Source: CATQHD01 sp965243165
GTDB taxonomy: Bacteria > Actinomycetota > Acidimicrobiia > Spongiisociales > Spongiisociaceae
Reading direction: 5' to 3'
Length of the DNA stretch: 64,000 bases
NCBI GenBank assembly: GCA_965243165.1
Contig: OZ251535.1
Span: 3,038,001-3,102,000 of the forward strand
Positions within the stretch are counted from its first letter, which is position 1. The number at the start of each line of letters is the position of its first letter. The notes beneath the pieces are model-generated. The model saw nothing but the letters and a program-made list of their open reading frames with translations. It had not been told where the DNA came from and searched no databases. The position numbers were made by a program, and so were the translations under genes. This document shows positions 54,406 through 63,547 of this stretch, piece after piece.

Positions 54406-55674
54406 TCAGGGCAGTTGGGCGGTTTCGGTTGATCTGGGTGTGGTGTCTTGGGTATGGAGCTGGGTGGTTGCGGTTGTTTCTTCTGCGGTGGGGTGGGTTG
54501 TCGTTGCGGCGTCGTCGTCGTCGGGGGTCGGCGATGGGGTTTCTGCGCCGGGGACGGGCGGGGGGAGGACAGTAGCTTCGTCGCCTTCGTAGACTAGTCC
54601 GACTGCTTTGTAGTAGTCTTGGAGGTTGTTGGCGTCGGTGATGATGTTGGGCAGGTCGGGGTCTGGGCCGATGCGTCCTTCGTTGACGGTTGTTCGGGTT
54701 TCTATAGCTTCTATGATTTCTGGCAGGACTTCGTCGAGGGGCCGGTTAAGCGCTTGGCGTTGTTCGGGGGTACGGGCGAGGCGGTTGATAGCTGGTGATA
54801 CTGCTCTGAGTTCGTCGCCCTCTCGTAAGATTTGCCACATCGAATAATAGTATCCTGTCGGTATCCATGTTTCAACCGCGAAGTTAATAGCAACACCAAC
54901 CATTATAATATATTCATTCCCCTCGTATTCGGATACGCTGTCAGGACCTGGAAAGTTCTCTAGTGTTTTTATGCTTTGCAGGTCTACCGTTTTCCAATCT
55001 TCCGGATTCTGCAAGTCTACATTGCCGGTAGTCATACTCATAGTCAATGTTGGTGGTCCGTTTCCTATTATGTATTCGTTGATCCTGAAGTCCAAGAAGC
55101 AGTAAAAACGGAAGGAGTAATTCAACCACTCATCTTCGGGTTCGAAGTCAGCGGACAGTACTGGGTATAGTCCGTCGCAACGGGCGGTATCGGGGATGCC
55201 GGTTGCTCTGACGACTATATGCGGCGTTGATGAGGCAGTCAGTTCTTGGATCACCAACTCGGATATGGTAGGCATAACTTCGGGCAGGAGTGCGGACATG
55301 CTCGAACCGGAGGTTCTTGTGCGGGGCGATGAGGGTCCGTCTTCGCAGGGGTCTTCTTCGCCCTGGCCGATCGGTGTGCAGAGAGGGATGGTTTTTTCCA
55401 AGTAGGTCACCGGCGGCCGCGGCATGACGGCGGGTATGTTGTCCGGATCGGGTTCAACAACGGCAACAGCCGTTCCCGCCGTTGAAGACAGCGGAAGGGA
55501 GTTCTCGGTCGTTGATGCGGGTGCTTCTTCCACAGGTTGGGCGGGCAGTGCTTCGGCTACGTTTATCCCTTGGGGAGGGGGTCCTCCACCGCTGCCGCCG
55601 CACGCCCATACCAGCAACATCAGCACCGGGAAAAGCATCGCTGCGGTGTGTTTCGTTTGTTTCATCTTGTTCAC
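54406..55674 (-). CDS. Tandem paralogous lipoprotein A, function unknown
   Basis: 422 residues. The lipoprotein signal is MLLVWACGGSG (start GTG 55674 or ATG 55665). The mature part is a conserved module of about 250 residues: PLCTPIG....PC near the front, HIVVRATGIPDTARCDGLYPV, YCFLDFRINEYIIG, then MWQILREGDELRA and a helical end PLDEVLPEIIEAIETRTTVNEGRIGPD. A Pro/Thr/Glu tail follows, shorter than in its paralogs. The four Cys may form two disulfides outside the cell. It is last of four head-to-tail copies separated by 24-bp spacers, with lower GC than the neighbours. No known family. Confidence 0.75.
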   Translation of the reverse strand: MNKMKQTKHTAAMLFPVLMLLVWACGGSGGGPPPQGINVAEALPAQPVEEAPASTTENSLPLSSTAGTAVAVVEPDPDNIPAVMPRPPVTYLEKTIPLCTPIGQGEEDPCEDGPSSPRTRTSGSSMSALLPEVMPTISELVIQELTASSTPHIVVRATGIPDTARCDGLYPVLSADFEPEDEWLNYSFRFYCFLDFRINEYIIGNGPPTLTMSMTTGNVDLQNPEDWKTVDLQSIKTLENFPGPDSVSEYEGNEYIIMVGVAINFAVETWIPTGYYYSMWQILREGDELRAVSPAINRLARTPEQRQALNRPLDEVLPEIIEAIETRTTVNEGRIGPDPDLPNIITDANNLQDYYKAVGLVYEGDEATVLPPPVPGAETPSPTPDDDDAATTTHPTAEETTATTQLHTQDTTPRSTETAQLP

Positions 55675-55999
55675 TTCACATTTGTCGATTGAGTCCGGTT
55701 ACTCGGGCTGGGCTGTTTGTTCACCGGTGCCTGCCGGAATCTCAACATCGCCATCAGGCACTTGGGTGGTTTCCGTTGGTGCGGGTATCGTGCCGCCGGT
55801 TTGGGATTGAGTAGTTTCTGTGACAGTGGGAGGTGGGGTGTCGTCGTCGGATGGTTGAGTGGTTTCGGTTGGTGCGGGTATGGTGTCTTCGGCTTGGGGT
55901 TGCGTAGTGGTGGTCGGTGTTTCTTCTGCGACGGGTTGAGTTGTCGTGGTGACGGCGTCGTCGGTGGGAGGCGGCGATGGAGTTTCTTCACCGGGGACG
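55672..55999. repeat. Recombining direct repeat (also at 57139-57466 and, diverged, 59548-59875)
   Basis: About 328 bp covering the start-codon region of one paralog, the 24-bp spacer and the tail-coding end of the next gene are identical by eye between 55672-55999 and 57139-57466 (offset 1467). A version with scattered changes occurs at about 59548-59875. The flanking module sequence is more diverged, which points to gene conversion or recent duplication. Confidence 0.75.
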
Positions 56000-57141
56000 G
56001 AAGGGATATTGGGTTGGGGTTGATTCTCATCTGTTCGGGTGGGGTCTTGTTCAAGGTCTTCTGCTCCGGGGACGGGCGGGGGGAGGACGGTGTTGGCTCC
56101 TTCGCCTTCGTAGACTCGTCCGACTGTTATGTAATAGTCTTGGAGGTGGTTGGCGTCGGTGACGATCATGGGCAGGCTGGAGTCTGGGCCGATGCGTCCT
56201 TCGTTGACTGCTATCCGGGCTTCTACTGCTGTTTTGATTTCTTGTACGAGCTCGTCGAGGGGCCGGTTCAGAGCCTGGCGTTGTTCGGGGGTATCGGCTA
56301 CTTTGAAAGCTGTTGATATCGCCCTGAGCCCGTCTTCTTCTCGTGTAACACGCCATAGTGAATACTCGTATCCTTGTATTTCCCATGCTTCAACGGAAAA
56401 GTTTATGGATGGGCCAAGCATGACGATATATTCTTCCCCTTCGAATCCCGATGAACCTTCAGTGTCTGGAAAATCGTATGTTTCTTTCATCAATTGTTCG
56501 TCTGCGGTTTTCCACTCTTCTGGATTCAGGAAGTCTATAGTACCGGTAGCCGCCTTAATAGTCAATTCTGACGGTCCTACGCCTACTATGTATTCGTTTA
56601 CCCTCAAGTCCGTGAAACAATAATAACGGAACGAGTTCTGTAAAGACAAGTCTACGGTCTCGAAATCAGCCCATCCTACCGGGTAGAGACCGTCGCAACG
56701 GGTAGTATCAGGAATGCCGGTTGCTCTGACGACTATATGCGGCACCAATAAGGGAGCAAGCTCATGGATCACCATCTCGGATATAGTGGGCAAAGGATCG
56801 GGCATGTATACGAAGGCGCTCGAACCGGAAGTTTCTGTGCGAGGCAGGGGTCCGGATCCGCAGGGGTCTTCTCCCTTGGAGACAATCGGCGTACAGGGAG
56901 GGATAGGTTCTTCCAGATAGGTAACTGGCGGCCGCGGCATTACAGCGGGTGTGTTGCCCGGTTCTGGTTCTGCGACCGTGGTAGATATACTCGCCGAGGC
57001 CACAGGTTGGGCAGACAGTGCTCCTGCCCCCTGTACAGCGCTCTGAGGCTCGCCGCCGCTGTCTCCGCACGCCCATACCAGCAACATCAACACCGGGATG
57101 AGCATCGTTGCGGTGTGTTTCGTTTGTTTCATCTTGTTCAC
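55699..57141 (-). CDS. Tandem paralogous lipoprotein B, function unknown
   Basis: 480 residues with the same signal (VLMLLVWACGDSGG), one module (PPCTPIVSKGEDPC; HIVVRATGIPDTTRCDGLYPVG; YCFTDLRVNEYIVGVG; YSLWRVTREEDGLRAIS) and a long Thr/Pro/Glu tail rich in TTTTQ and APTETTQ words, ending GTGEQTAQPE. The first 328 bp past its 3' end and into its tail are identical by eye to the matching part of paralog C. Cell-surface anchored by a lipid with a likely extended tail. Confidence 0.75.
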   Translation of the reverse strand: MNKMKQTKHTATMLIPVLMLLVWACGDSGGEPQSAVQGAGALSAQPVASASISTTVAEPEPGNTPAVMPRPPVTYLEEPIPPCTPIVSKGEDPCGSGPLPRTETSGSSAFVYMPDPLPTISEMVIHELAPLLVPHIVVRATGIPDTTRCDGLYPVGWADFETVDLSLQNSFRYYCFTDLRVNEYIVGVGPSELTIKAATGTIDFLNPEEWKTADEQLMKETYDFPDTEGSSGFEGEEYIVMLGPSINFSVEAWEIQGYEYSLWRVTREEDGLRAISTAFKVADTPEQRQALNRPLDELVQEIKTAVEARIAVNEGRIGPDSSLPMIVTDANHLQDYYITVGRVYEGEGANTVLPPPVPGAEDLEQDPTRTDENQPQPNIPSVPGEETPSPPPTDDAVTTTTQPVAEETPTTTTQPQAEDTIPAPTETTQPSDDDTPPPTVTETTQSQTGGTIPAPTETTQVPDGDVEIPAGTGEQTAQPE

Positions 57142-57165
57142 TTCACATTTGTCGATTGAGTCCGG

Positions 57166-59550
57166 TTACTCGGGCTGGGCTGTTTGTTCACCGGTGCCTG
57201 CCGGAATCTCAACATCGCCATCAGGCACTTGGGTGGTTTCCGTTGGTGCGGGTATCGTGCCGCCGGTTTGGGATTGAGTAGTTTCTGTGACAGTGGGAGG
57301 TGGGGTGTCGTCGTCGGATGGTTGAGTGGTTTCGGTTGGTGCGGGTATGGTGTCTTCGGCTTGGGGTTGCGTAGTGGTGGTCGGTGTTTCTTCTGCGACG
57401 GGTTGAGTTGTCGTGGTGACGGCGTCGTCGGTGGGAGGCGGCGATGGAGTTTCTTCACCGGGGACGGGCGGCGTGCTGGGTCGGGGTTGATTCTCGCCGG
57501 TTCGGGTGGGGTCTTGTTCAAGATCTTCTGCTCCGGGGACGGGCGGGGGGAGGACGGTGTTGGCTCCTTCGCCTTCATAGACTCGTCCGACTGCTATGTA
57601 ATAGTCTTGGAGGCGGTTGGCGTCGGTGACGATCAGGGGCAAGCTGGAGTCTGGGCCGATGCGTCCTTCATTGACTGCTATCCGGCTTTCTACTGCTGTT
57701 TTGATTTCTTGTATGACCTCGTCGAGGGGCCGGTTCATTGCCTGGCTTTGCTGGGGGGTATCTGCCAGATGAAAGGCCGTTGATATTGCCCTGAGCCCGT
57801 CCTCTTCTCGTGTGATATTCCACAGTGAATACTCATATCCGACTGTTTCCCATGCTTCAACGGTAGGGTTTATAGATGGACCAAGCATGATGATGTATTC
57901 TTGCCCTTCTAAGCCCGACGAACTTTCAATATCTGGAAAATCGTATGTTTCTTTCATCCATTGTTCGTCTGCGGTTTTCCACTCTTCTGGATTCAGGAAG
58001 TCTATAGTACCGGTAGCCGCCTTAATAGTCAATTCTGACGGTCCTACGCCTACTATGTATTCGTTTACCCTAAGGTCCGTGAAACAATAATAACGGAACG
58101 AGTTCTGTAAAGACAAGTCTACGGTCTTGAAGTCAGCCCATCCTACCGAGTAGAGACCGTCGCAACGGGTGGTATCGGGAATACCGGTTGCCCTGACGAC
58201 TATATGCGGCACCGATAGAGGAGTAAGTTCATGGATCACCACCTCAGATATAGTAGGCAAAGGATCGGGCATATATACCATTGCGCTCGAACCGGAAGTT
58301 CTTGTGCGAGGCATGGGTCCGGATCCACAGGGGTCTTGTCCCTTGGAGCCAATCGGCGCGCAGGGAGGGATAGGTTCTTCCAGATAGGTAACCGGCGGGC
58401 GCGGCATTACGGTGGGGAGGTTGAGTTGGCGTTGGTCTTCAGAGGTATGGGTGGGGTCTTGTTCAAGATCTTCTGCTCCGGGGACGGGCGGAGGTAGGAC
58501 AGTAGCTTCGTCGCCTTCGTAGACTAGTCCGACTGCTATGTAATAGTCTTGGAGGTTGTTGGCGTCGGTGATGAGCTCGGGCAAGTTGGGGTCTGGGCCG
58601 ATGCGTCCTTCGTTAACAGTTGTTCGGACTTCTACTGCTTTCTTGATTTCTTGTATGACCTCGTTGAGAGGCCGGTTAAGTGCCTCGCGTTGTTCAGGGG
58701 TACCGGCCAGATCTATGACTCCTGATATTGCTCTGAGTTCATCCTCTTCTCGTGTGATTTGCCACATTGAATACTCATATCCTTGTGGTGTCCAGGTTTC
58801 AACAGCAAAGTTTTCGGATACACCAACCATGATGATAAATTCTTTCCCGTCGTATAGTCGCGAATAGAATTCAGGCTCCGGAAGATCAAATGTTTCTTTC
58901 ATCCATTGTTCGTCAACGGTATTCCGATCTTCCCGGTTCAACAAACTTACTGACCCGCCACCCATATCCATAGTCAATTCTGGCGGCCCTTCGCCTATTA
59001 TGTATTCATTGATCCTGAAATCCATAAAACAAATATAGTGAAACAAGCTCTGTAACCCCCCGTATTCGGGCTCAAAGTCAGCGGATAGTATCGGGTAAAG
59101 CCCGTCGCAACGGGCAGTGCCGGGAATGCCAGTTGCTCTGACAACCATATGCGGTGCCGACAGGGGAGTCAATTCATGGATCAGCTCAGATATGGTGGGC
59201 ATAACATCGGGCAGTAGTGCGGACATGCTCAAACTAGAAGTTCTCGTGCCGGGCGGAGGTTCGGCTTCGCAGGGATCTTCTCTGTCTAGGCCAATCGGCA
59301 TGCAGAGAGGAATGGTTTCACCCAGATAGCTCACCGACGGGCGCGGCATTACAGCAGGTGTGTTGTCCGCCTCGGGTTCCGCGGCTGCGGTAGGTGTCCT
59401 CACCGATGCCACAGGTTGAGCAGGCAGTGCTCCTGCCCCCTGTACAGCGCTCTGAGGCTCGCCGCCGCTGTCTCCGCACGCCCATACCAGCAGCATCAAC
59501 GCCGGGAGGAACACCGCTGCGGTGTGTTTCGTTTGTTTCATCTTGTTCAC
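57166..59550 (-). CDS. Tandem paralogous lipoprotein C, two fused modules
   Basis: 794 residues: signal MLLVWACGDSGG, module 1 (about 75-345), a short link, module 2 (about 395-665), then the Thr/Pro tail. Module 1 is closest to paralog D (YICFMDFRINEYIIGEGPPEL, FYSRLYDGKEFIIMVG), module 2 to paralog B (YCFTDLRVNEYIVGVGPSEL). The inner join restarts at VMPRPPVTYLEEPIPPC, the point where a mature module begins. It looks like in-frame fusion of two tandem genes by recombination in which a tail, spacer and signal peptide were lost. Confidence 0.78.
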   Translation of the reverse strand: MNKMKQTKHTAAVFLPALMLLVWACGDSGGEPQSAVQGAGALPAQPVASVRTPTAAAEPEADNTPAVMPRPSVSYLGETIPLCMPIGLDREDPCEAEPPPGTRTSSLSMSALLPDVMPTISELIHELTPLSAPHMVVRATGIPGTARCDGLYPILSADFEPEYGGLQSLFHYICFMDFRINEYIIGEGPPELTMDMGGGSVSLLNREDRNTVDEQWMKETFDLPEPEFYSRLYDGKEFIIMVGVSENFAVETWTPQGYEYSMWQITREEDELRAISGVIDLAGTPEQREALNRPLNEVIQEIKKAVEVRTTVNEGRIGPDPNLPELITDANNLQDYYIAVGLVYEGDEATVLPPPVPGAEDLEQDPTHTSEDQRQLNLPTVMPRPPVTYLEEPIPPCAPIGSKGQDPCGSGPMPRTRTSGSSAMVYMPDPLPTISEVVIHELTPLSVPHIVVRATGIPDTTRCDGLYSVGWADFKTVDLSLQNSFRYYCFTDLRVNEYIVGVGPSELTIKAATGTIDFLNPEEWKTADEQWMKETYDFPDIESSSGLEGQEYIIMLGPSINPTVEAWETVGYEYSLWNITREEDGLRAISTAFHLADTPQQSQAMNRPLDEVIQEIKTAVESRIAVNEGRIGPDSSLPLIVTDANRLQDYYIAVGRVYEGEGANTVLPPPVPGAEDLEQDPTRTGENQPRPSTPPVPGEETPSPPPTDDAVTTTTQPVAEETPTTTTQPQAEDTIPAPTETTQPSDDDTPPPTVTETTQSQTGGTIPAPTETTQVPDGDVEIPAGTGEQTAQPE

Positions 59551-59574
59551 TTCACATTTGTCGATTGAGTCCAG

Positions 59575-61008
59575 TTACTCGGGCTGGGCTGTTTGTTCAC
59601 CGGTGCCTGCCGGAATCTCAACACCGCCACCAGGCGCCTGGGTGGTTTCCGTTGGCGCGGGTATCGTGCCGCCGGTTTGGGATCGAGTAGTTTCTGTGAC
59701 AGTGGTAGGTGGGCTGTCATCGTCGGATGGTTGGGTGGTTTCGGTTGGTGTGGGTATGGTGTCTTCGGCTTGGGGTTGCGTAGTGGTGGTCGGTGTTTCT
59801 TCTGCGACGGGTTGAGTTGTCGTGGTGACGGCGTCGTCGGTGGGAGGCGGCGATGGAGTTTCTTCACCGGGAGCGGGAGGGGTGCTGGGTTGGGGTTGAT
59901 TCTCGCCGGTTCGGGTGGGGTCTTGTTCAAGATCTTCTGCGCCGGGGACGGGCGGCGGAAGAACGGTGGCTTCGTCGCCTTCATAGACTGCTCCGACTCC
60001 TATATAGAAGTCTTGGAGTTCGTTGGCGTCGGTGATGATCATAGGCAGGTTGGGGTCTAGGCCGATACGTCCCTCATTGACCGTTGTGCGAGTTTCTACT
60101 GCTTCTTTGATTTCTTGTATAACCTCGTTGAGAGGCCGGTTAAGCGCCTGGCGTTGTTCAGGGGTGCCAGCCAGATCTATGGATCTTGATATTGCTCTGA
60201 GTTCATCGTCTTCTCGTATTATTTGCCACATTGAATATTCATATCCTTGTGGTGTCCAGGTTTCAACAGCAAAGTTTATTGGTATACCAACCATGATGAT
60301 AAATTCTTTCCCGTCGTATAGTCGTGAATAGAATTCAGGCTCCGGAAGATCAAATGTTTCTTTCATCCATTGTTCGTCAACGGTATTCCGATCTTCCCGG
60401 TTCAACAAACTTACTGACCCGCCACCCATATCCATAGTCAATTCTGGTGGTCCCTCGCCTATTATGTATTCATTGATTCTGAAATCCATGAAGCAAATAT
60501 AGTGAAACACACGCTGCAAACTCGCATCTTTGGGTCGGAAGTCAGCTCTTTGTACGGGGTAGAGACCGTCGCATCGGGCGGTATCGGGAATGCCGGTTGC
60601 TCTGACGACCATATGCGGTACCGACGAGGGAGTCAGTTCATGGATAACCACCTCGGATATAGCGGGCAAAGGGTCGGGCAGAAGTGGGGACATGCTCAAA
60701 CCGGAAGACCTCGTGCCGGGCGGGGGTTCAGCCTCACAGGGATCTTCTCTGTTTGGGTCAATCGGTGTGCAGGGAGAGATAGGTTCTTCCAGGTAAGTTA
60801 CCGGCGGACGCGCCATTGCGGCGGGTGTGTTGTCCGGTTCTGGTTCTGCGACCGTGGTAGATATACTCGCCGAGGCCAAAGGTTGGGCAGACAGTGCTCC
60901 TGCCCCCTGTACAGCGCTCTGAGGCTCGCCGCCGCTGTCTCCGCACGCCCATACCAGCAACATCAACACCGGGATGAGCATCGTTGCGGTGTGTTTCGTG
61001 TGTCTCAT
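59575..61008 (-). CDS. Tandem paralogous lipoprotein D, first gene of the array
   Basis: 477 residues from the ATG at 61008, the only copy with a strong RBS (AGGAGGAAG), as expected for the first gene of the unit. Signal VLMLLVWACGDSGG, one module (SPCTPIDPNREDPC; HMVVRATGIPDTARCDGLYPV; YICFMDFRINEYIIG; MWQIIREDDELRAIS) and the Thr/Pro tail ending GTGEQTAQPE. The secreted protease gene lies 83 bp upstream on the same strand. Confidence 0.77.
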   Translation of the reverse strand: MRHTKHTATMLIPVLMLLVWACGDSGGEPQSAVQGAGALSAQPLASASISTTVAEPEPDNTPAAMARPPVTYLEEPISPCTPIDPNREDPCEAEPPPGTRSSGLSMSPLLPDPLPAISEVVIHELTPSSVPHMVVRATGIPDTARCDGLYPVQRADFRPKDASLQRVFHYICFMDFRINEYIIGEGPPELTMDMGGGSVSLLNREDRNTVDEQWMKETFDLPEPEFYSRLYDGKEFIIMVGIPINFAVETWTPQGYEYSMWQIIREDDELRAISRSIDLAGTPEQRQALNRPLNEVIQEIKEAVETRTTVNEGRIGLDPNLPMIITDANELQDFYIGVGAVYEGDEATVLPPPVPGAEDLEQDPTRTGENQPQPSTPPAPGEETPSPPPTDDAVTTTTQPVAEETPTTTTQPQAEDTIPTPTETTQPSDDDSPPTTVTETTRSQTGGTIPAPTETTQAPGGGVEIPAGTGEQTAQPE

Positions 61009-61091
61009 CTCTTCCTCCTATAGCTTGCCCCGGTGCCCGGTTCGGACGCGGATGGCCCTCCAGGGACGGATTGAGCCCGTCCTGGGCGGGG

Positions 61092-63385
61092 TTACGGCGT
61101 GGACTCGGCGGGAATGGTCAGGTCGATGTGCCATGTGGTGTTCCGGTTGATGTCGATTGGGTAACGGCGGCGGCCCCATATCAGGTCCCATGGGTGGCTG
61201 GCTTGCATTACGATTGCGTCGCCGAGGCGGAGGGTCTGGACGCTGGTGGGGGTGTCGGTGGGCCAGAAGCGGATCTGGGTTCGGTCGGGGAGTTCGTGGT
61301 CTTCGAGGTCGGGGGTGGCTTGGATGCGGGCGCTGCGGCGGTGGGTTTTGATTCGGTCGATGGTGTAGGTGCGTCCGGCGTAGGTGAAGGTGTTTCCGCT
61401 GGTGAAGTGCCATTCGATGTCGTTGGTTTTGTACATGGTTGGCCGGGCTTCAATTTGCCAGAGGGTTACTGGCTGACTGGCGGTAGTCGTGGTCGTCACC
61501 GCGGCGGTTGTGGTCGTTGCCGCCGTGGTTGTGGTTGTGGTCGCGGCCGAGGCGGGTGCTGTGGTTGTGGTAGTTGCCGAGGTTGTTGCGGTTCCACTGT
61601 TAGCAACAGATCTGGACTGGTATATCCCTTTTATGGCTACGATATCAAGTTCTTCTGGAGAACAGGTTGAGTGTCTAGAGTTCATGACGGATTTGCTGGT
61701 TTCTCCGGGAGGATGACTCAAACCAAAAGCGTGGCCTGCTTCGTGCATAGCTACCTGATTGAGCCGTGTGCACTGCTCGGTAGTGCTCCCTCTGGCATGC
61801 CTAGGGGTGTTGGCTAAACTATCCAGGAGGCTAATCTTCGTACTGATCAGCCTATCACCGTTATACAATGGTTTTGCACACCCTATCACCCGTCTACCTT
61901 CCTCCTTAGGTTTACATCTTTCTTTCATCGTATCTGTGTCTACCTGCTCTACTATATTGCTAGTAAGGTTAGCTGTGGTCGGTGCTTCAAGAGGAGGTCT
62001 GTTGGTATCCGATGAGCAAACAAGGCTAATATCATGTACAGCGTCCACCACCCCAGTGGCATCCTCCCACAAATCAATACCCTCCACTACTTCGGCTATC
62101 CACTTGTTCTTGTTCGACAGCGTCATACCAGACAATGTATGAGTGCATATCCTGTACGTGTAAGTCGCTGGCTGTATATAACCTTTGATAGGAAAGTAAC
62201 CAATGGTATCTCCCTTGGTTGCCGGGACACGAGTAGGATAAGCATAAACAGTATCTGACCAGTCCGACTCACCACCCGAACTATGAACAGCCCGAACCTG
62301 AATATGATAAAGAGAATCTATCGTGAGATTTGAGATCGTAGCAGAAACCCCGGTCACCGAAGTACCATTCCTCCAAGCAATACACCTCAACGTATCACAG
62401 TCAGCAACACTCAATTTATAACGTATTTTATAACTAGCGGCTCCAGAAACAGCCTTCCACTTCACAACCGCCTGACCCTTATTACCTGTCAAACTCCTGC
62501 TATCACCATTCGCCTCTAAACCCACAGGCACGGCAGGCACAACCACAGGCGGCGAATTGCAAACCCCGTCAGAATCACGGCCGTGCTGACACGAAGCTGG
62601 CCGGCACCCTCCGTAACTACTGAAACGCACCTGCCCGGCGATTGGGCAAGCCTCCTCACCCGGAGCATTAGCCTTCTTCTTCACACACATCGACCCGTTG
62701 TGGTACTCGTCCAGCTCGGGGCAAGCCCTACACGTCCCATCCGGCCGCTGGCCGTTATCACCGCAAGAACTCGCCGCCGTTGTTGTTGTTGTTGTCGTTG
62801 TTGTCGTAGTAGTAGTCGTCGTTGTAGTAGCCGCGGTTGTGGTTACCGGTCGGGTCGTTGTAGTCGTAACAGCCCGCGTCGTCGTAGTAGTAGGTCGGGT
62901 TGTCGCGGCGGCCCGGGTTGTCGTAGGCGCCGACTGGCAATAACCCGTAGACGTCCGCCCGTACGGGCAACTGCTCGCACGGCACCCCCGCCACTGAGAA
63001 AAATACGAATTACCCGAAGAACACGAAGTCGAACTCGCCTTTATGCAACCCTGCCCGGTTCTCCACACCTTCCCAGACGGACACGCCCGGCAGTTGCCGG
63101 TGCTCCACCGGCCGTACCGGCAAGAACCATCCGGCCTGATGTGGCTACTCGCTGCGATCACCCCCGCCCCGGCCGACCGCGCCGACACCGGAGCCAGAAA
63201 CCCCCCCCCCGCCTTCCCCCATCACCCCCAGCTGCAAAAAACCCAACCGCACCCGTATCGACTACCACCACCGCAACCAAACACAACGCTCCAACCCCTA
63301 ATCCCAACCAACGCCCCGCACGCCTCACTCCCCGCAGGCGGCGGCCGCCCGCCCGCTCGGTAGACGCACGCGGCTTTCGTTCCAT
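61092..63385 (-). CDS. Secreted metzincin-like zinc protease with fibronectin III and poly-Thr linkers; signal peptide out of frame
   Basis: The body (698 residues from 63188) has Cys-rich repeats (CRACPSG...GC; ASSCPYGRTSTGYC), a poly-Thr linker, another Cys-rich unit, a fibronectin III domain (about 225-320; YKIRYKL, YHIQVRAVHSSGG), and a zinc protease domain with HEAGHAFGLSH (metzincin HExxHxxGxxH). A second Thr linker and a beta-rich C-terminal domain of about 130 residues follow. The body lacks a signal; one (LGLGVGALCLVAVVVV) is encoded just upstream from 63385 in another frame, joined by a G10 tract. Eleven or eight G would fuse them. Likely an exported surface protease whose export may be switched. 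Confidence 0.75.
62770..62930. repeat. Trinucleotide microsatellite coding for poly-threonine
   Basis: A run of GTT/GTC/GTA triplets on the plus strand (ACN Thr codons on the coding strand), most regular at about 62776-62830. A second, less regular one is at about 61485-61580. In-frame slippage here would change linker length without breaking the frame. Confidence 0.6.
63201..63210. repeat. G/C homopolymer tract of 10 nt between signal peptide and protease body
   Basis: Ten consecutive C on the plus strand (G on the coding strand). Frames on both strands agree on ten. The signal-peptide frame passes through it and ends at 63158-63160; the protease frame enters right after it. Adding one G or removing two would join them. 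Confidence 0.75.
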
Positions 63386-63547
63386 CTGTCCACCCTACAC
63401 CCAACGACCGGCAAAAGCAAGACGAATCCAGCGGGGGGTGGAGTTTGTTTCAGAAAATGGGGATTGAACTGGGATTTCGGGTTTGCGAAGGAAGGAGGCG
63501 CCGGCGGGTCTCCACTCTTGTCCGCGCCGTTCCCCGGTTCGGTGTTT

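Noticed and set aside
55672..60000. Repeated blocks in the lipoprotein array as CRISPR or tandem DNA repeats of non-coding type
   Set aside because: They lie in coding frames of paralogous genes and are explained by gene duplication.
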